Positions 11,312 through 19,346 of a DNA stretch of 19,346 nt are shown in pieces. This DNA is from Candidatus Methanoplasma reticulitermitis. Lineage in GTDB: Archaea; Thermoplasmatota; Thermoplasmata; Methanomassiliicoccales; Methanomethylophilaceae. The position numbers and the translations under genes were made by a program. Each line of letters opens with the position of its first letter. Position 1 is the stretch's first letter. The DNA is taken from positions 1-19,346 of the forward strand of contig JAITTK010000056.1 in the NCBI GenBank assembly GCA_031287135.1. Reading direction: 5' to 3'. Below the pieces are notes generated by a model that made no database searches, was not told where the DNA came from, and saw nothing but the letters and a program-made list of their open reading frames with translations.

Positions 11312-12820
11312 TCATCCGGATCCGCCTTTCGATCCCGATCTCATCACCGCGAACGCGCCCGCCGCAACAAGTATCAGCACGGCGATGATAACGGCAGGCA
11401 CCGCATAGTCGGGGCCGCCGTCCGATTCCACGGCCAGACGGCCTTCGAATCCCGCCCAGGATTTTACATTCTTCTCTGTGCAATGGACGGTCGTGTCCGT
11501 ACCGGCGAAGACATCCCTGCCGAATTCCGGCATCTTTCCCGCGAAATAGATGTCGCTCAGATTCCTGTCATTGCAGAACGCCATGTCCCCCACCTTCTCC
11601 AGCGAGGCCGGGAGACTGAGCGGGGACAGGCTGCGGCAGTCATAGAAGGCATACGGTCCGATCTCCCTCAGGTCGCCGCCTACGACGACATCCGTGAGAT
11701 TGATGCAGCCGTAGAACGCGCTGTCCCCTATGATCTCGACATCCGGCAGGGATATCCTCTCCAGAGCGGGCATGAAGTTCACCGCGTTGAAGAACGCGTT
11801 CTTCCCGACGCTCTTCACCTTCCCCCTTATATCGACGTTCTTCAGGGATTGGCAGTAATCGAAAGCCGAGTCGGGGATGTCAGTTATTCCGGAACCTATG
11901 GTCAGCGACTCCATGGAGTAGCAGACCCTGAAAGCCCCGCACTTCATCACGCTCACCGAATCGGGGATTATGACATCTGTGAACGAATAGCACATCCTGA
12001 ATGCTTCGAACCCTATGAAAACGGCATCATGCAGATCGACGTTTCCGAGTTTCCCGCATTCCCTGAACGCCTCGTCGCATACCGTCATAAGCGAGGGCGG
12101 GAGCTCCGCCGTCATCAGTTCGTGACAGCCGTAGAAGGCCCTCACCCCGATCCTCGTAACCGTATCCGGGATGTTAACGGATGTTATCTTCGAGTTTCTG
12201 AACGCCTCGTCGCCTATCGTTGTCACCCGGACGGCCGTACCGTCCGCCGGAACGGACTGCGGGATGATGATGTCCGTGCCCGTGACGAGGGCGTGCACCG
12301 CCGCACCGCCGTTCAGAACATAGTACGAGAACGAGCCGCCGTCCCCGCTGCGGATGTAAAGGGGCAGGACCTCCGCTTCGGGCCCCCATCCCCTCGTCCC
12401 CTGAAGGCGGTATACCTCAACGTCTCCCGGTATCGCATCCGATCCGATATCCGGTCTGTCGCCGAGGAAGTATATCCTTTCGAGGGTGACGCAATCCGCG
12501 AACGCTCCGGCGCCCACCCTTTCGAGTGTCTTGGGCAGCACGAGGTCGGTCATGCCCCGGCACATTCCGAAGGAACCCCCGGTTATCTCCGTCATCGGAT
12601 AGCCTTCCAGTGCGGACTGGACCTCGACGTATGCCTCCGAGGCATCGAAGGACAATATCTCGGACCAGTAAGGGTCCCCGGAGGAACCGGAGCCGTGGGT
12701 CCTATACCCGTATTCTCCGAATGGAGAATCGTACAGATCGGCTCCGTCCGCGCTCCCCGGCATCAGTACCAGCGAACACAGTGCCAGCAGCAGCACCCCC
12801 ATGCAGCAGTATCCTTTCAT
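11312..12820 (-). CDS. BspA-type leucine-rich repeat surface protein (LRR_5), membrane anchored
   Basis: The 502-residue protein has a signal peptide (MKGYCCMGVLLLALCSLVLM, then GSADGAD) and about ten LRR_5 repeats of roughly 23 residues between about residues 75 and 430. They follow the pattern I-x-x-x-A-F-x-x-C-x-x-L-x-x-V-x-I-P, for example RIGVRAFYGCHELMTAELP and DIPDSAFDYCQSLKNVDI. A break at about 130-200 separates a first and second repeat block. One C-terminal helix (AVPAVIIAVLILVAAGAFAVM) and a short basic tail end it, so the repeats face outside with the C-terminus anchored. Such proteins serve in adhesion or cell contact in gut microbes and archaea. The neighbours are other surface proteins on the same strand. 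No copy of the 17-bp operator lies upstream. Confidence 0.88.
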   Translation of the reverse strand: MKGYCCMGVLLLALCSLVLMPGSADGADLYDSPFGEYGYRTHGSGSSGDPYWSEILSFDASEAYVEVQSALEGYPMTEITGGSFGMCRGMTDLVLPKTLERVGAGAFADCVTLERIYFLGDRPDIGSDAIPGDVEVYRLQGTRGWGPEAEVLPLYIRSGDGGSFSYYVLNGGAAVHALVTGTDIIIPQSVPADGTAVRVTTIGDEAFRNSKITSVNIPDTVTRIGVRAFYGCHELMTAELPPSLMTVCDEAFRECGKLGNVDLHDAVFIGFEAFRMCYSFTDVIIPDSVSVMKCGAFRVCYSMESLTIGSGITDIPDSAFDYCQSLKNVDIRGKVKSVGKNAFFNAVNFMPALERISLPDVEIIGDSAFYGCINLTDVVVGGDLREIGPYAFYDCRSLSPLSLPASLEKVGDMAFCNDRNLSDIYFAGKMPEFGRDVFAGTDTTVHCTEKNVKSWAGFEGRLAVESDGGPDYAVPAVIIAVLILVAAGAFAVMRSGSKGGSG

Positions 12821-12855
12821 CTTGCGCGTCTCCGTATGCGATATCGTTTTCCTGT

Positions 12856-12866
12856 AAGAAAAAAGA
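12856..12866 (-). terminator. T-rich terminator of Big_2 protein gene
   Basis: The minus strand has TCTTTTTTCTT about 40 nt after the stop codon at 12908, a plausible archaeal termination tract. Confidence 0.4.
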
Positions 12867-12888
12867 TTTTCAAGAGGTTTTCAAGAGG
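12867..12888. repeat. Tandem direct repeat, 11 bp x 2
   Basis: ttttcaagagg occurs twice head to tail (12867-12877 and 12878-12888) and is followed by tttt. It lies between the stop of the Big_2 gene and the LRR gene start. Confidence 0.6.
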
Positions 12889-12907
12889 TTTTGGAAGATC
12901 CGGAGAT

Positions 12908-14926
12908 TCACCGGACGTTCGCGGACGACTTCCTCCTCCACAGGAAGACACCAGCGGCAGCTGCCGCCAGAGCGCAGACCAGGACGGCGATTAATACGGC
13001 CATCGAGCTGCCTCCGCCGTCCGACGGGGCTTCCGTGCTTATCCCGAACAGGGAGAAGTGCTCCGTCTCGAACGCGATGAACTTGTCCGAGTGGCTGTAT
13101 GTGAAGTCCACACTCTCCTTCGTGCCGTCGTCCTTCAGATACCAGACGGACAGGTCACGGACCGAGGCATCCCTCGGGATCGCGTAGTTCAGGTATACGG
13201 TGACCGCCCCTCCGAGCCGGTCTATGCCGGACCCGGATGATTCGGCCCTTATATCGACGACAACGTCCCCTTCCCTCACATTCCCCTTCTGCGCGTCATT
13301 GAGGGACCCATGCCCCACCGCAGCCATCTCCAGCCTCAGGTCGTCGCCGTCCATGCCCGAAAGGACGCTGCCCGGCATCTCTATCCTTCCCTGCGATGTC
13401 ATGAGGGTTATGTCGCTGCCTGTTTTCACCACGGAGGGCAGGTCCGATATGATGACCAGACTCTCCGTATCGGAGCCGAAGACGGGGACCGGGTCGGGCA
13501 ACGAACCCGCCGCCCTCACGGTCACTATGCATGTGGCGCTCCCCGAGGACGAACCCGCGGTGATTGTGACCGTCCCCGTCTTGATACCGGTGACCTTCCC
13601 GACGGAATCTATTTTGGCCACGCTCGGGTCCGATGAACTCCAGGACGTTACCGCCTTGTTCGCCGTCAGCTGAACCGATTTCCCGATCTCCACGCTTACG
13701 GACGGGGATGCCAATTCCAACTGGCCGGAGGAGGACTGTTTCTTGACGGATACCGAGCATATGGCCGTCTTTGTGCTGTCGCCGTCGGCCGTTGCCGTTA
13801 TCACCGCATTCCCGCTGCCTACCGGTTTGACGTTGCCGTTCTGGTCCACGGTGGCCACGGATGTGTTGCTGGAGGACCATGCCGCTTTCTTGTTGGTCGC
13901 GTCGGACGGCGTGATCGTCGCGGTCAGCTTCTGACTGCTGCCGTTCTCGAAGAACGATAGGCTGTAGTTGTCCAGTGTTATTCCGGTCGGTTTGATGTCA
14001 GTGCCCTGTCCGCTCCCGTTGCCGCCCGGTTCCCCGTCCCATACCGAGCCGGGGGAGAGCGGGTTGATCGTTATGGCGGTCGGGTTGAACGTCAAACCGG
14101 AGGTCGCGTTGTCCTCGGTCGTCGTCTGTCTGACGATGGCGAAATACGGGGTCACTCCGGGATCGAAGAACCCCAGCGCGCTCTGGTTGAAGATCCAGCC
14201 GCTGCCGTCCCACTTGAACTGGCTCCAATACGTCCACAGGCCGTTCGGCAGGGCCTGGTCGCCCATCTTCATGAAGCTGCCGAGCCACCCCTTCATATTG
14301 GATGGGTTCCCGTTCGCCCCGTTGCCCATGTTCATGTTCAATTCGAACCTGTACGTCTGGCATGCGCTGTAGAATGCATCGGCGGCGTCGCTGCCCTCCC
14401 CGGATATCCAGAATCCATCCCTCCTCTGCTTCTCCGTCAGGAGGTTCGACGTGTACGGTGTGTCGTACTGTTCTGTGAACTTTATGAAGAAGTACGCGGT
14501 CGCGGTGGGTTTGAAACCCGGCTGACTGTATTCGGTCTTCCCGCCGACGGTGGTTTTGTCGGACAGATGGATGGCGTACGATGTGCCGTTCTCCAGCGTG
14601 GCGTTGCCACCGCTGTTGAAGATCACCGCCACCCAGTCGGACATCGGAACCCATTTGAAAAGCACCCACGACTTTCCATCCGGGGCCGTTTGGCCTTTGT
14701 ATGATATTATCGTACCGGCCGCATCTATCACCAGATCTCCGCCGGTGACACTGGTTACGGCCCCTCTGAGGTCCGATCCCGTTCCCGTGTGCCGGACGCC
14801 GTCCGGAGTGAAGACGTTCACCCCGTACGATGCGGCGTCGCTGTCGTCGGATGCGAACACCAGCGCCCCGGTCGAAACGACCAGTATCGCGAATATCATC
14901 GCAACCGTTTTATTGTTTTTTTTCAT
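12908..14926 (-). CDS. Big_2 domain surface protein with C-terminal membrane anchor
   Basis: The 672-residue protein has a signal peptide (MKKNNKTVAMIFAILVVSTG, cleavage near FASDDSDA). An N-terminal region of about 35-290 is rich in Trp, Tyr and Phe with a repeat-like layout (AYFFIKF, GFWISGEGSDAADAFYSACQ, SGWIFNQSALGFF, TPYFAIVRQT) shared with the 10594 protein. Two Ig-like Big_2 domains follow, at about 313-395 (GITLDNYSLSF ... WSSSNTSVATVDQNGNV) and 402-472. A C-terminal module at about 485-640 ends in WYLKDDGTKESVDF and TEHFSLFGI, then one membrane helix and the basic tail WRRKSSANVR. The ATG at 14926 follows a GGGAGGGAG stretch. It is probably an extracellular binding or adhesion protein; the ligand is unknown. 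Confidence 0.85.
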   Translation of the reverse strand: MKKNNKTVAMIFAILVVSTGALVFASDDSDAASYGVNVFTPDGVRHTGTGSDLRGAVTSVTGGDLVIDAAGTIISYKGQTAPDGKSWVLFKWVPMSDWVAVIFNSGGNATLENGTSYAIHLSDKTTVGGKTEYSQPGFKPTATAYFFIKFTEQYDTPYTSNLLTEKQRRDGFWISGEGSDAADAFYSACQTYRFELNMNMGNGANGNPSNMKGWLGSFMKMGDQALPNGLWTYWSQFKWDGSGWIFNQSALGFFDPGVTPYFAIVRQTTTEDNATSGLTFNPTAITINPLSPGSVWDGEPGGNGSGQGTDIKPTGITLDNYSLSFFENGSSQKLTATITPSDATNKKAAWSSSNTSVATVDQNGNVKPVGSGNAVITATADGDSTKTAICSVSVKKQSSSGQLELASPSVSVEIGKSVQLTANKAVTSWSSSDPSVAKIDSVGKVTGIKTGTVTITAGSSSGSATCIVTVRAAGSLPDPVPVFGSDTESLVIISDLPSVVKTGSDITLMTSQGRIEMPGSVLSGMDGDDLRLEMAAVGHGSLNDAQKGNVREGDVVVDIRAESSGSGIDRLGGAVTVYLNYAIPRDASVRDLSVWYLKDDGTKESVDFTYSHSDKFIAFETEHFSLFGISTEAPSDGGGSSMAVLIAVLVCALAAAAAGVFLWRRKSSANVR

Positions 14927-15032
14927 CGAACTCCCTCCCGTTGTATTTGTTTTCCTTTCTCTGTTTCAGGTCATCACGAAAATGGTTTGGTTAAAAGGTT
15001 TGATTCCCCGCACGGTGTCGGAGTCATCCGGA

Positions 15033-18000
15033 TCAGTCTCTCGATCTCGGCGAGTGCGACCTCCATAACGCGAACGCCAGGGCCGCCGCGAGCAGGGATG
15101 CGATCGCGATCAGTGCGATCACGGTCATGTCCATGCCGCCGACGGAGCTCTCGGTGTATCCCACTGCGAAGTAGGAGAAGTGGTCTGTGGACAGCACCAT
15201 GCATCCGTCCCTGTACGTGAACACGGTCTCCTCGACGGTACCGTCGTCCCTGAGGTGCCATAGGTGCAGGTCGTCGATGCCGGCCCCGCCGGGTACGGAG
15301 TACAGTAACTGTACCTTCACGTTCCCTCCAAGCAGGTTCAGCTTCGTGCTTCCCACGTACGCCGAGACCTCGAACACCGTGTCGTCACGGCCGAGAAGGT
15401 CCCTGTGGTCCCTCATGAGCTCGTTCCTGTCCACGCTGCCGAACTTCAGGGTCAGGTCCCCTGTCTTCCCGGACAGCATGCTCCTGAGCACGCTGTTCGG
15501 TATATCCACGGTACCCGTCTGCGACACGATCCTCAGATCGGCTCCCGAAGCGGCTATCTCCGACGGGGAGGGTATGCTCAGGGACCTGGCGGAGCCGATG
15601 TCCACGATGACCGTCGCGGGCAGGTCCCCGTTCGACCCCCTCGCATCCAGTATCTGCCCGACGATCGCCTCCACGTTCTCGGAGGATATACGGGCATTGG
15701 CACCGTGTATCTGGGCCTGGACGGTGGTCTCGGACCTGTGTCCGTCGATCCCGTTGACTATCTCCGTCATGACGGCAGACGTGTTCCCGGTGCCGTTCCC
15801 GGACCCGGCCTCCACGGTCACCACGCACACGGCCGAGGAGAGTATCTCCCTGTCCGCGGAGACGAGCGATGCCGTTATGACGGCCACCCCCCCGCCTGTG
15901 GCGGTGACGTTCCCGCCGGAGCCGACGGATGCTACGGCCGTGTTGTTCGACGCCCATGTCACGGTCCTGCCGTTCATGCCGCCGGAGCCGACGGATGCTA
16001 TGAGCACCGTCGTATCCCCGGGCTTCATCGTCAGCGCGGTCTGGTTCATCTGCAGCATGCCTCCCGTCTCCCCGGACCCCGACCCGGCGACCGTTACGAT
16101 GCAGGTCGCTGTTCTGCCGCCGTCCGCGGTCACGGCGAATATGACCGCCGTTCCCGGTGAGACCGCCACGACGTTCCCGCCGGCGTCGACCACGGCGACG
16201 GAGGTGTCGCTGGAGCTCCAGACGACATCCCTGTTTGACGCGTCAGACGGGGAGACGGTGGCCGTGAGCCTGCCGACCCCTCCGACGTCCAGGGAGATGC
16301 CGCTGCGGTCCAGGGAGATGCCGGTGACACTGTTCTGGAATCCTATCACGGTCACTATGCATTCCGCTTTCATGAAGGGGTCCCAAACGGACGTCACGGT
16401 CACGGTCGCCGTGCCGACCCTCAGGGCGATGATGTTGCCCTCGGAATCCACTTCCACCGTGTCCGGATCGCTGGACGAGTACGTGACACTCTTGTCCGTC
16501 GCGTCGTCCGGTGTTATGATCGCGGATATCCTGCCGGTATCGTCCACACGCATGTAGATCTGTCCGCTGTCTATCGTCAGCCCGTTCACCGGGACCTCGG
16601 CATCCGTCTCCGCCACGGTCACGTAGCATACCGCAAAGACCGTCCGGTCCGAATACGAGGCCGCTTTTATCGAGGTCCAACCGCTTCCCGCGGCCCTTAC
16701 GTTGCCGTTCTGGTCGACGGTGGCGACCGCGGTATCGTCCGAAGACCATACGATGCGGGATTCCGTTCCCGCGGAGGGATAGGCCGCCGCGGTCAGCTGC
16801 ATCCTCCCGTTCATGATGAGATAGACGGCTTCATCGCTCAGCGTTATCCCCGTCACGCCCGCGGGCGCTGCCGACGTGAACTCCGTTCCCGACGGGATCC
16901 CCGCGGACTCCATATCGAGTAAGGTGTATCCCGAAAAGGCCTCCCCGTTCGCGCGGTACCATATCCGGTCCGCGGAAGGGCGCTCCTCGGAGACGATCCA
17001 TGTCGAGAATCTCCTGTAGTCATTTTCACCGGAGGCGGGGCCCCACCTGTCGGTCAGATCCGTCCAGTGGTACAGCCCGAGGTCCATACCGCCGAGTGTC
17101 GGCGTGTCGCCGTTCCATACGATCCCGAGGTCTCCGACCGATTTCAGGGCCTCTATCGGATTGTTCCCGGATGCGGTCACCCATGTTCCCTCATCGCCGC
17201 AGTTCACGAAGAAACCGTAATCCCTTCCGGAATCCCTCGCCATACCCACGCAGTACACCAGACCGGAATCGTTGTACCATATGAGCTGCCCATCCGGTCC
17301 CGCTCTGACGGCTTGGGAACTATACGTGTCCATTATCAGGCCCTTGTACACCCTTTCCTTCCCCTCCGTCTGTCCGGGGCGGTCGGAAAGGATGATGAGA
17401 CTGCCGGAGGAGCCCGTATACGGCACTATGTAGATGTAGACATTGCCGTCGGAACCGACATGGCTGGTGTCCATCACTATCCCGCCGTGCGTTCTATCCT
17501 TGGTTTTCATCATATAGGCGAGTTCGAACCCGCTATCGGATACGTCATAGACGTAGAAGTTGGTACCGCCGGACACGTATCCGCGGCCGTTGAAGACCAG
17601 GAACTGCGATGTCGCGGGTGTCGGAACGCCGAGGTCTATGTATCCTACGTCGGTGAACCTCCCCTTGTCGACGGTCGCATACGCCACCTTGGAGTTCAGG
17701 ACCCCGTCATCGGAGAAAAGCCCGCTCGTGTAACCTGTCATGTACAGCCTCTTGCCGTCCGTTGTCAGCCACCCGTCATCCATCATGTACCCGTTGATCC
17801 CCGTGAGCGTGACGGAGTTCCTTATCGTCCCGGTGGCCGTATCGAGGGAACTGAACATGCGGACATCCCCGGGCTGCAGATAGCTTCCCTTCAGGGAGAT
17901 GTCCGTGGATATCCAATATAGATAATCGTCCAATAACACGTACTGGCTCCGCTGAAACGGCACATAGATCCCGTCTATGTTGGTATCCCACAGCCTCTGG

Positions 18001-19346
18001 GAGAGGTCCGCGGTGTATTTGGCGAGATACTTGTGTTCGACACCGCTGTCGCGTATCGTGTGCGTGATGTACGTGTATTCGCCGCCGGGGAAAGCGGTCG
18101 TGAAATCGAAATCCCTCACATAGTTCAGGTCGGTGTCGTATATCTTATGGGTGGCGCTGTCGAATATCAGTCCGTGGGAGTATTCCAGGAAGTGGAAGAA
18201 AGCCGTCAGCGATACCGAAGGGCACGACGCGACGGATATCCCCGAAGAGATGTCCAGCTTGTGTATCTTGTCCAGTACGCGCACGTACACATAGTCGCCC
18301 ACGATCAGGGGCGTGCTGGCGCCCCCTTCCCACTTCATCGCGGAGGGATCCACTATCCCGCTGCCGAACGCCCAGTTCATCTGCAGGTCATCGGTGCTCG
18401 CCGGGGTTCCCGTGTCGATAATGCCTTTCGGATATATCGAAAGGGAATAGTACCTGGCGGACGCCGTTATCTCGGTGTCCGAGGCGATCCCGGTGAGTCT
18501 CAGTGTGTATGTGCTGTAGTAGTCTGTCCTCCCTCCGTGGGACACCGCCCATTCCACGAATTCGTAGTCGGGCTCCTCCTCGTACCTCAGCATGAGGACG
18601 TCGGTGCTCGAGACAGTCCCGCCCGATGCGAAGTCCGCGCCGTTGAGTTTCGCGGTTATTCCGCCCTTCTCCGTTCCGAAGACCACGCTCAGGCCGGTGG
18701 CCTTGGGACCGACGGTGACGGAGAATTCATCATATAGACTGGGATCGGACACGGACCTTACGGTTATCGTCGCCGTCCCCTCTCCCGCCGCCACGATCAC
18801 GCCGTCCTGCGTGACGGTCGCGACGCGTTCATCGCCGGTGCTCCACACAACCGCCCTCTGGGTGGTGTTGACGGGTTCTATCCTCGGTATCAGCACGAGC
18901 TTCTCCCCCAGACTCAGCGTACCGGAGGCTTCTTCCAGGTGCAGACCGCCGATCGCCACGTCGACCACCGTCAGGGTGTATTCCGCCGTCTTGTTCCCGT
19001 CGACGGTCACGGCGGTTATGACCGCCGTCCCGGCGGACAGCGCGGCGATCCTGCCGGAGCCCGATACGGACGCTACCGCAGTGTCGGAGGATGTCCATAT
19101 CACGTTCTTGTTCCAAGCGTCAGACGGGGTGATGATGGGATCGATGGAGAACATCTCCCCCACGGACCTCGTTCCTTCCGCTTCGGTGAACGATATTCCC
19201 TCGACGGACACCGGGACCTCTCCGATGAAAGCGGGGATTTTCACCAGGCGTTCATCGCCTTTGCATATCCATCCCTCCTGGTCCACATGGAACGGGGACC
19301 CCGCTTCGATTTCCACCACCGACAGATTGGGGGGGAGTATCAGTCT
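15033..19346 (-). CDS. Giant multidomain surface protein: LRR end, Big_2 repeats, beta-propeller, anchor (partial, 5' end outside window)
   Basis: The frame stays open to the right edge, so the GTG at 19319 is not a believable start; over 1435 residues are visible. The edge residues RLILPPNLSVVEIE resemble the end of an LRR_5 array. Domains by position: Big_2 at about 19205-18960 and 18955-18715; an InlB-like beta domain (FVEWAV ... ITASARY) at about 18710-18440; a PQQ-like beta-propeller region at about 18430-17230; a Trp/Tyr-rich domain (YGFFVNCGDEGTWV) at about 17225-16900; four more Big_2 at about 16865-16600, 16595-16340, 16335-16085 and 16080-15800; a C-terminal module at about 15780-15150 ending in WHLRDDGTVEETVF and TDHFSYFAV; then one helix (15140-15065) and a short basic tail. 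It is probably a long adhesin projecting from the cell. It is first of four same-strand surface-type genes. Confidence 0.85.
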   Translation of the reverse strand, partial: RLILPPNLSVVEIEAGSPFHVDQEGWICKGDERLVKIPAFIGEVPVSVEGISFTEAEGTRSVGEMFSIDPIITPSDAWNKNVIWTSSDTAVASVSGSGRIAALSAGTAVITAVTVDGNKTAEYTLTVVDVAIGGLHLEEASGTLSLGEKLVLIPRIEPVNTTQRAVVWSTGDERVATVTQDGVIVAAGEGTATITVRSVSDPSLYDEFSVTVGPKATGLSVVFGTEKGGITAKLNGADFASGGTVSSTDVLMLRYEEEPDYEFVEWAVSHGGRTDYYSTYTLRLTGIASDTEITASARYYSLSIYPKGIIDTGTPASTDDLQMNWAFGSGIVDPSAMKWEGGASTPLIVGDYVYVRVLDKIHKLDISSGISVASCPSVSLTAFFHFLEYSHGLIFDSATHKIYDTDLNYVRDFDFTTAFPGGEYTYITHTIRDSGVEHKYLAKYTADLSQRLWDTNIDGIYVPFQRSQYVLLDDYLYWISTDISLKGSYLQPGDVRMFSSLDTATGTIRNSVTLTGINGYMMDDGWLTTDGKRLYMTGYTSGLFSDDGVLNSKVAYATVDKGRFTDVGYIDLGVPTPATSQFLVFNGRGYVSGGTNFYVYDVSDSGFELAYMMKTKDRTHGGIVMDTSHVGSDGNVYIYIVPYTGSSGSLIILSDRPGQTEGKERVYKGLIMDTYSSQAVRAGPDGQLIWYNDSGLVYCVGMARDSGRDYGFFVNCGDEGTWVTASGNNPIEALKSVGDLGIVWNGDTPTLGGMDLGLYHWTDLTDRWGPASGENDYRRFSTWIVSEERPSADRIWYRANGEAFSGYTLLDMESAGIPSGTEFTSAAPAGVTGITLSDEAVYLIMNGRMQLTAAAYPSAGTESRIVWSSDDTAVATVDQNGNVRAAGSGWTSIKAASYSDRTVFAVCYVTVAETDAEVPVNGLTIDSGQIYMRVDDTGRISAIITPDDATDKSVTYSSSDPDTVEVDSEGNIIALRVGTATVTVTSVWDPFMKAECIVTVIGFQNSVTGISLDRSGISLDVGGVGRLTATVSPSDASNRDVVWSSSDTSVAVVDAGGNVVAVSPGTAVIFAVTADGGRTATCIVTVAGSGSGETGGMLQMNQTALTMKPGDTTVLIASVGSGGMNGRTVTWASNNTAVASVGSGGNVTATGGGVAVITASLVSADREILSSAVCVVTVEAGSGNGTGNTSAVMTEIVNGIDGHRSETTVQAQIHGANARISSENVEAIVGQILDARGSNGDLPATVIVDIGSARSLSIPSPSEIAASGADLRIVSQTGTVDIPNSVLRSMLSGKTGDLTLKFGSVDRNELMRDHRDLLGRDDTVFEVSAYVGSTKLNLLGGNVKVQLLYSVPGGAGIDDLHLWHLRDDGTVEETVFTYRDGCMVLSTDHFSYFAVGYTESSVGGMDMTVIALIAIASLLAAALAFALWRSHSPRSRD
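15913..16000. repeat. 22-bp direct repeat inside Big_2 domain
   Basis: The same 22 bases occur at 15913-15934 and 15979-16000, encoding two S-V-G-S-G-G segments in one Big_2 domain. A second pair of identical 16-mers (gtccagggagatgccg) lies at 16287-16302 and 16308-16323, giving the tandem peptide GISLD-R-SGISLD. These look like short slippage or conversion events. Confidence 0.55.

Noticed and set aside
12867..12888. CRISPR or longer repeat array
   Set aside because: Only two adjacent 11-bp copies are present, with no spacers; no CRISPR-like structure is seen anywhere in the window.
11483..12994. 503-codon frame on the plus strand
   Set aside because: It is antisense to the LRR gene, rich in Arg/His/Pro with no domain; it arises from GC-rich codons of the real gene on the other strand.
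19317..19319. GTG 19319 as the start of the giant protein
   Set aside because: The same frame is open and protein-like to the window edge, there is no signal peptide after the GTG, and the residues look like the middle of an LRR-type protein.

Overview
The window looks like chromosomal DNA of a methanogenic archaeon, most likely of the Methanomassiliicoccales/Thermoplasmata group. The grounds are archaeal promoters (TATA boxes about 26 nt before the inferred start sites, short leaders, GGTGA-type ribosome sites), large Big_2 and BspA-type leucine-rich surface proteins with a C-terminal membrane anchor, membrane-anchored substrate-binding proteins, and a CbiK-type chelatase. This assignment is inference: no rRNA or other marker gene is present.

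Layout. Positions 1-691 hold a divergent pair: the start of an iron-sulfur flavoprotein/NAD(P)H oxidoreductase (minus, cut by the edge) and an HxlR-family regulator (plus). Positions 791-9410 are a FecCD/BtuCD-type import locus. On the minus strand an operon runs ATPase (5547-4651), permease (4636-3560), permease (3560-2490) and a small membrane protein (2455-2222), followed by a substrate-binding protein (2107-791) with its own promoter. A second substrate-binding protein (7076-5766, minus) is divergent from a second permease pair (7276-8349 and 8349-9410, plus). There are thus two binding proteins and four permeases but only one ATPase. Both binding proteins carry a dockerin-like pair of calcium-loop motifs between the membrane anchor and the ligand-binding domain. 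Positions 9754-10560 encode CbiK, after a roughly 340 bp gene-free stretch rich in inverted repeats. From 10594 to the right edge all genes are on the minus strand and encode surface-type proteins: a small protein without a signal peptide, a BspA-type LRR protein, a Big_2 protein, and a giant LRR/Big_2/beta-propeller protein whose N-terminus lies outside the window.

The main discovery is a 17-bp palindrome, consensus TTGGAT-GTATA-ATCCAA. It occurs seven times, always just upstream of a gene: before both binding-protein genes, the ATPase operon, the second permease pair, cbiK, and the small protein at 10594-11172. At most of these promoters it covers the position where transcription should start, about 26 bp from a TATA box, as expected for a repressor site. 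It links metal-complex or tetrapyrrole uptake, a tetrapyrrole metal chelatase and a putative extracellular-type protein into one predicted regulon. The regulator is not evident in the window. The imported ligand (corrinoid, heme or iron chelate) cannot be decided from sequence; co-regulation with cbiK favours a tetrapyrrole or cobalt/iron role.
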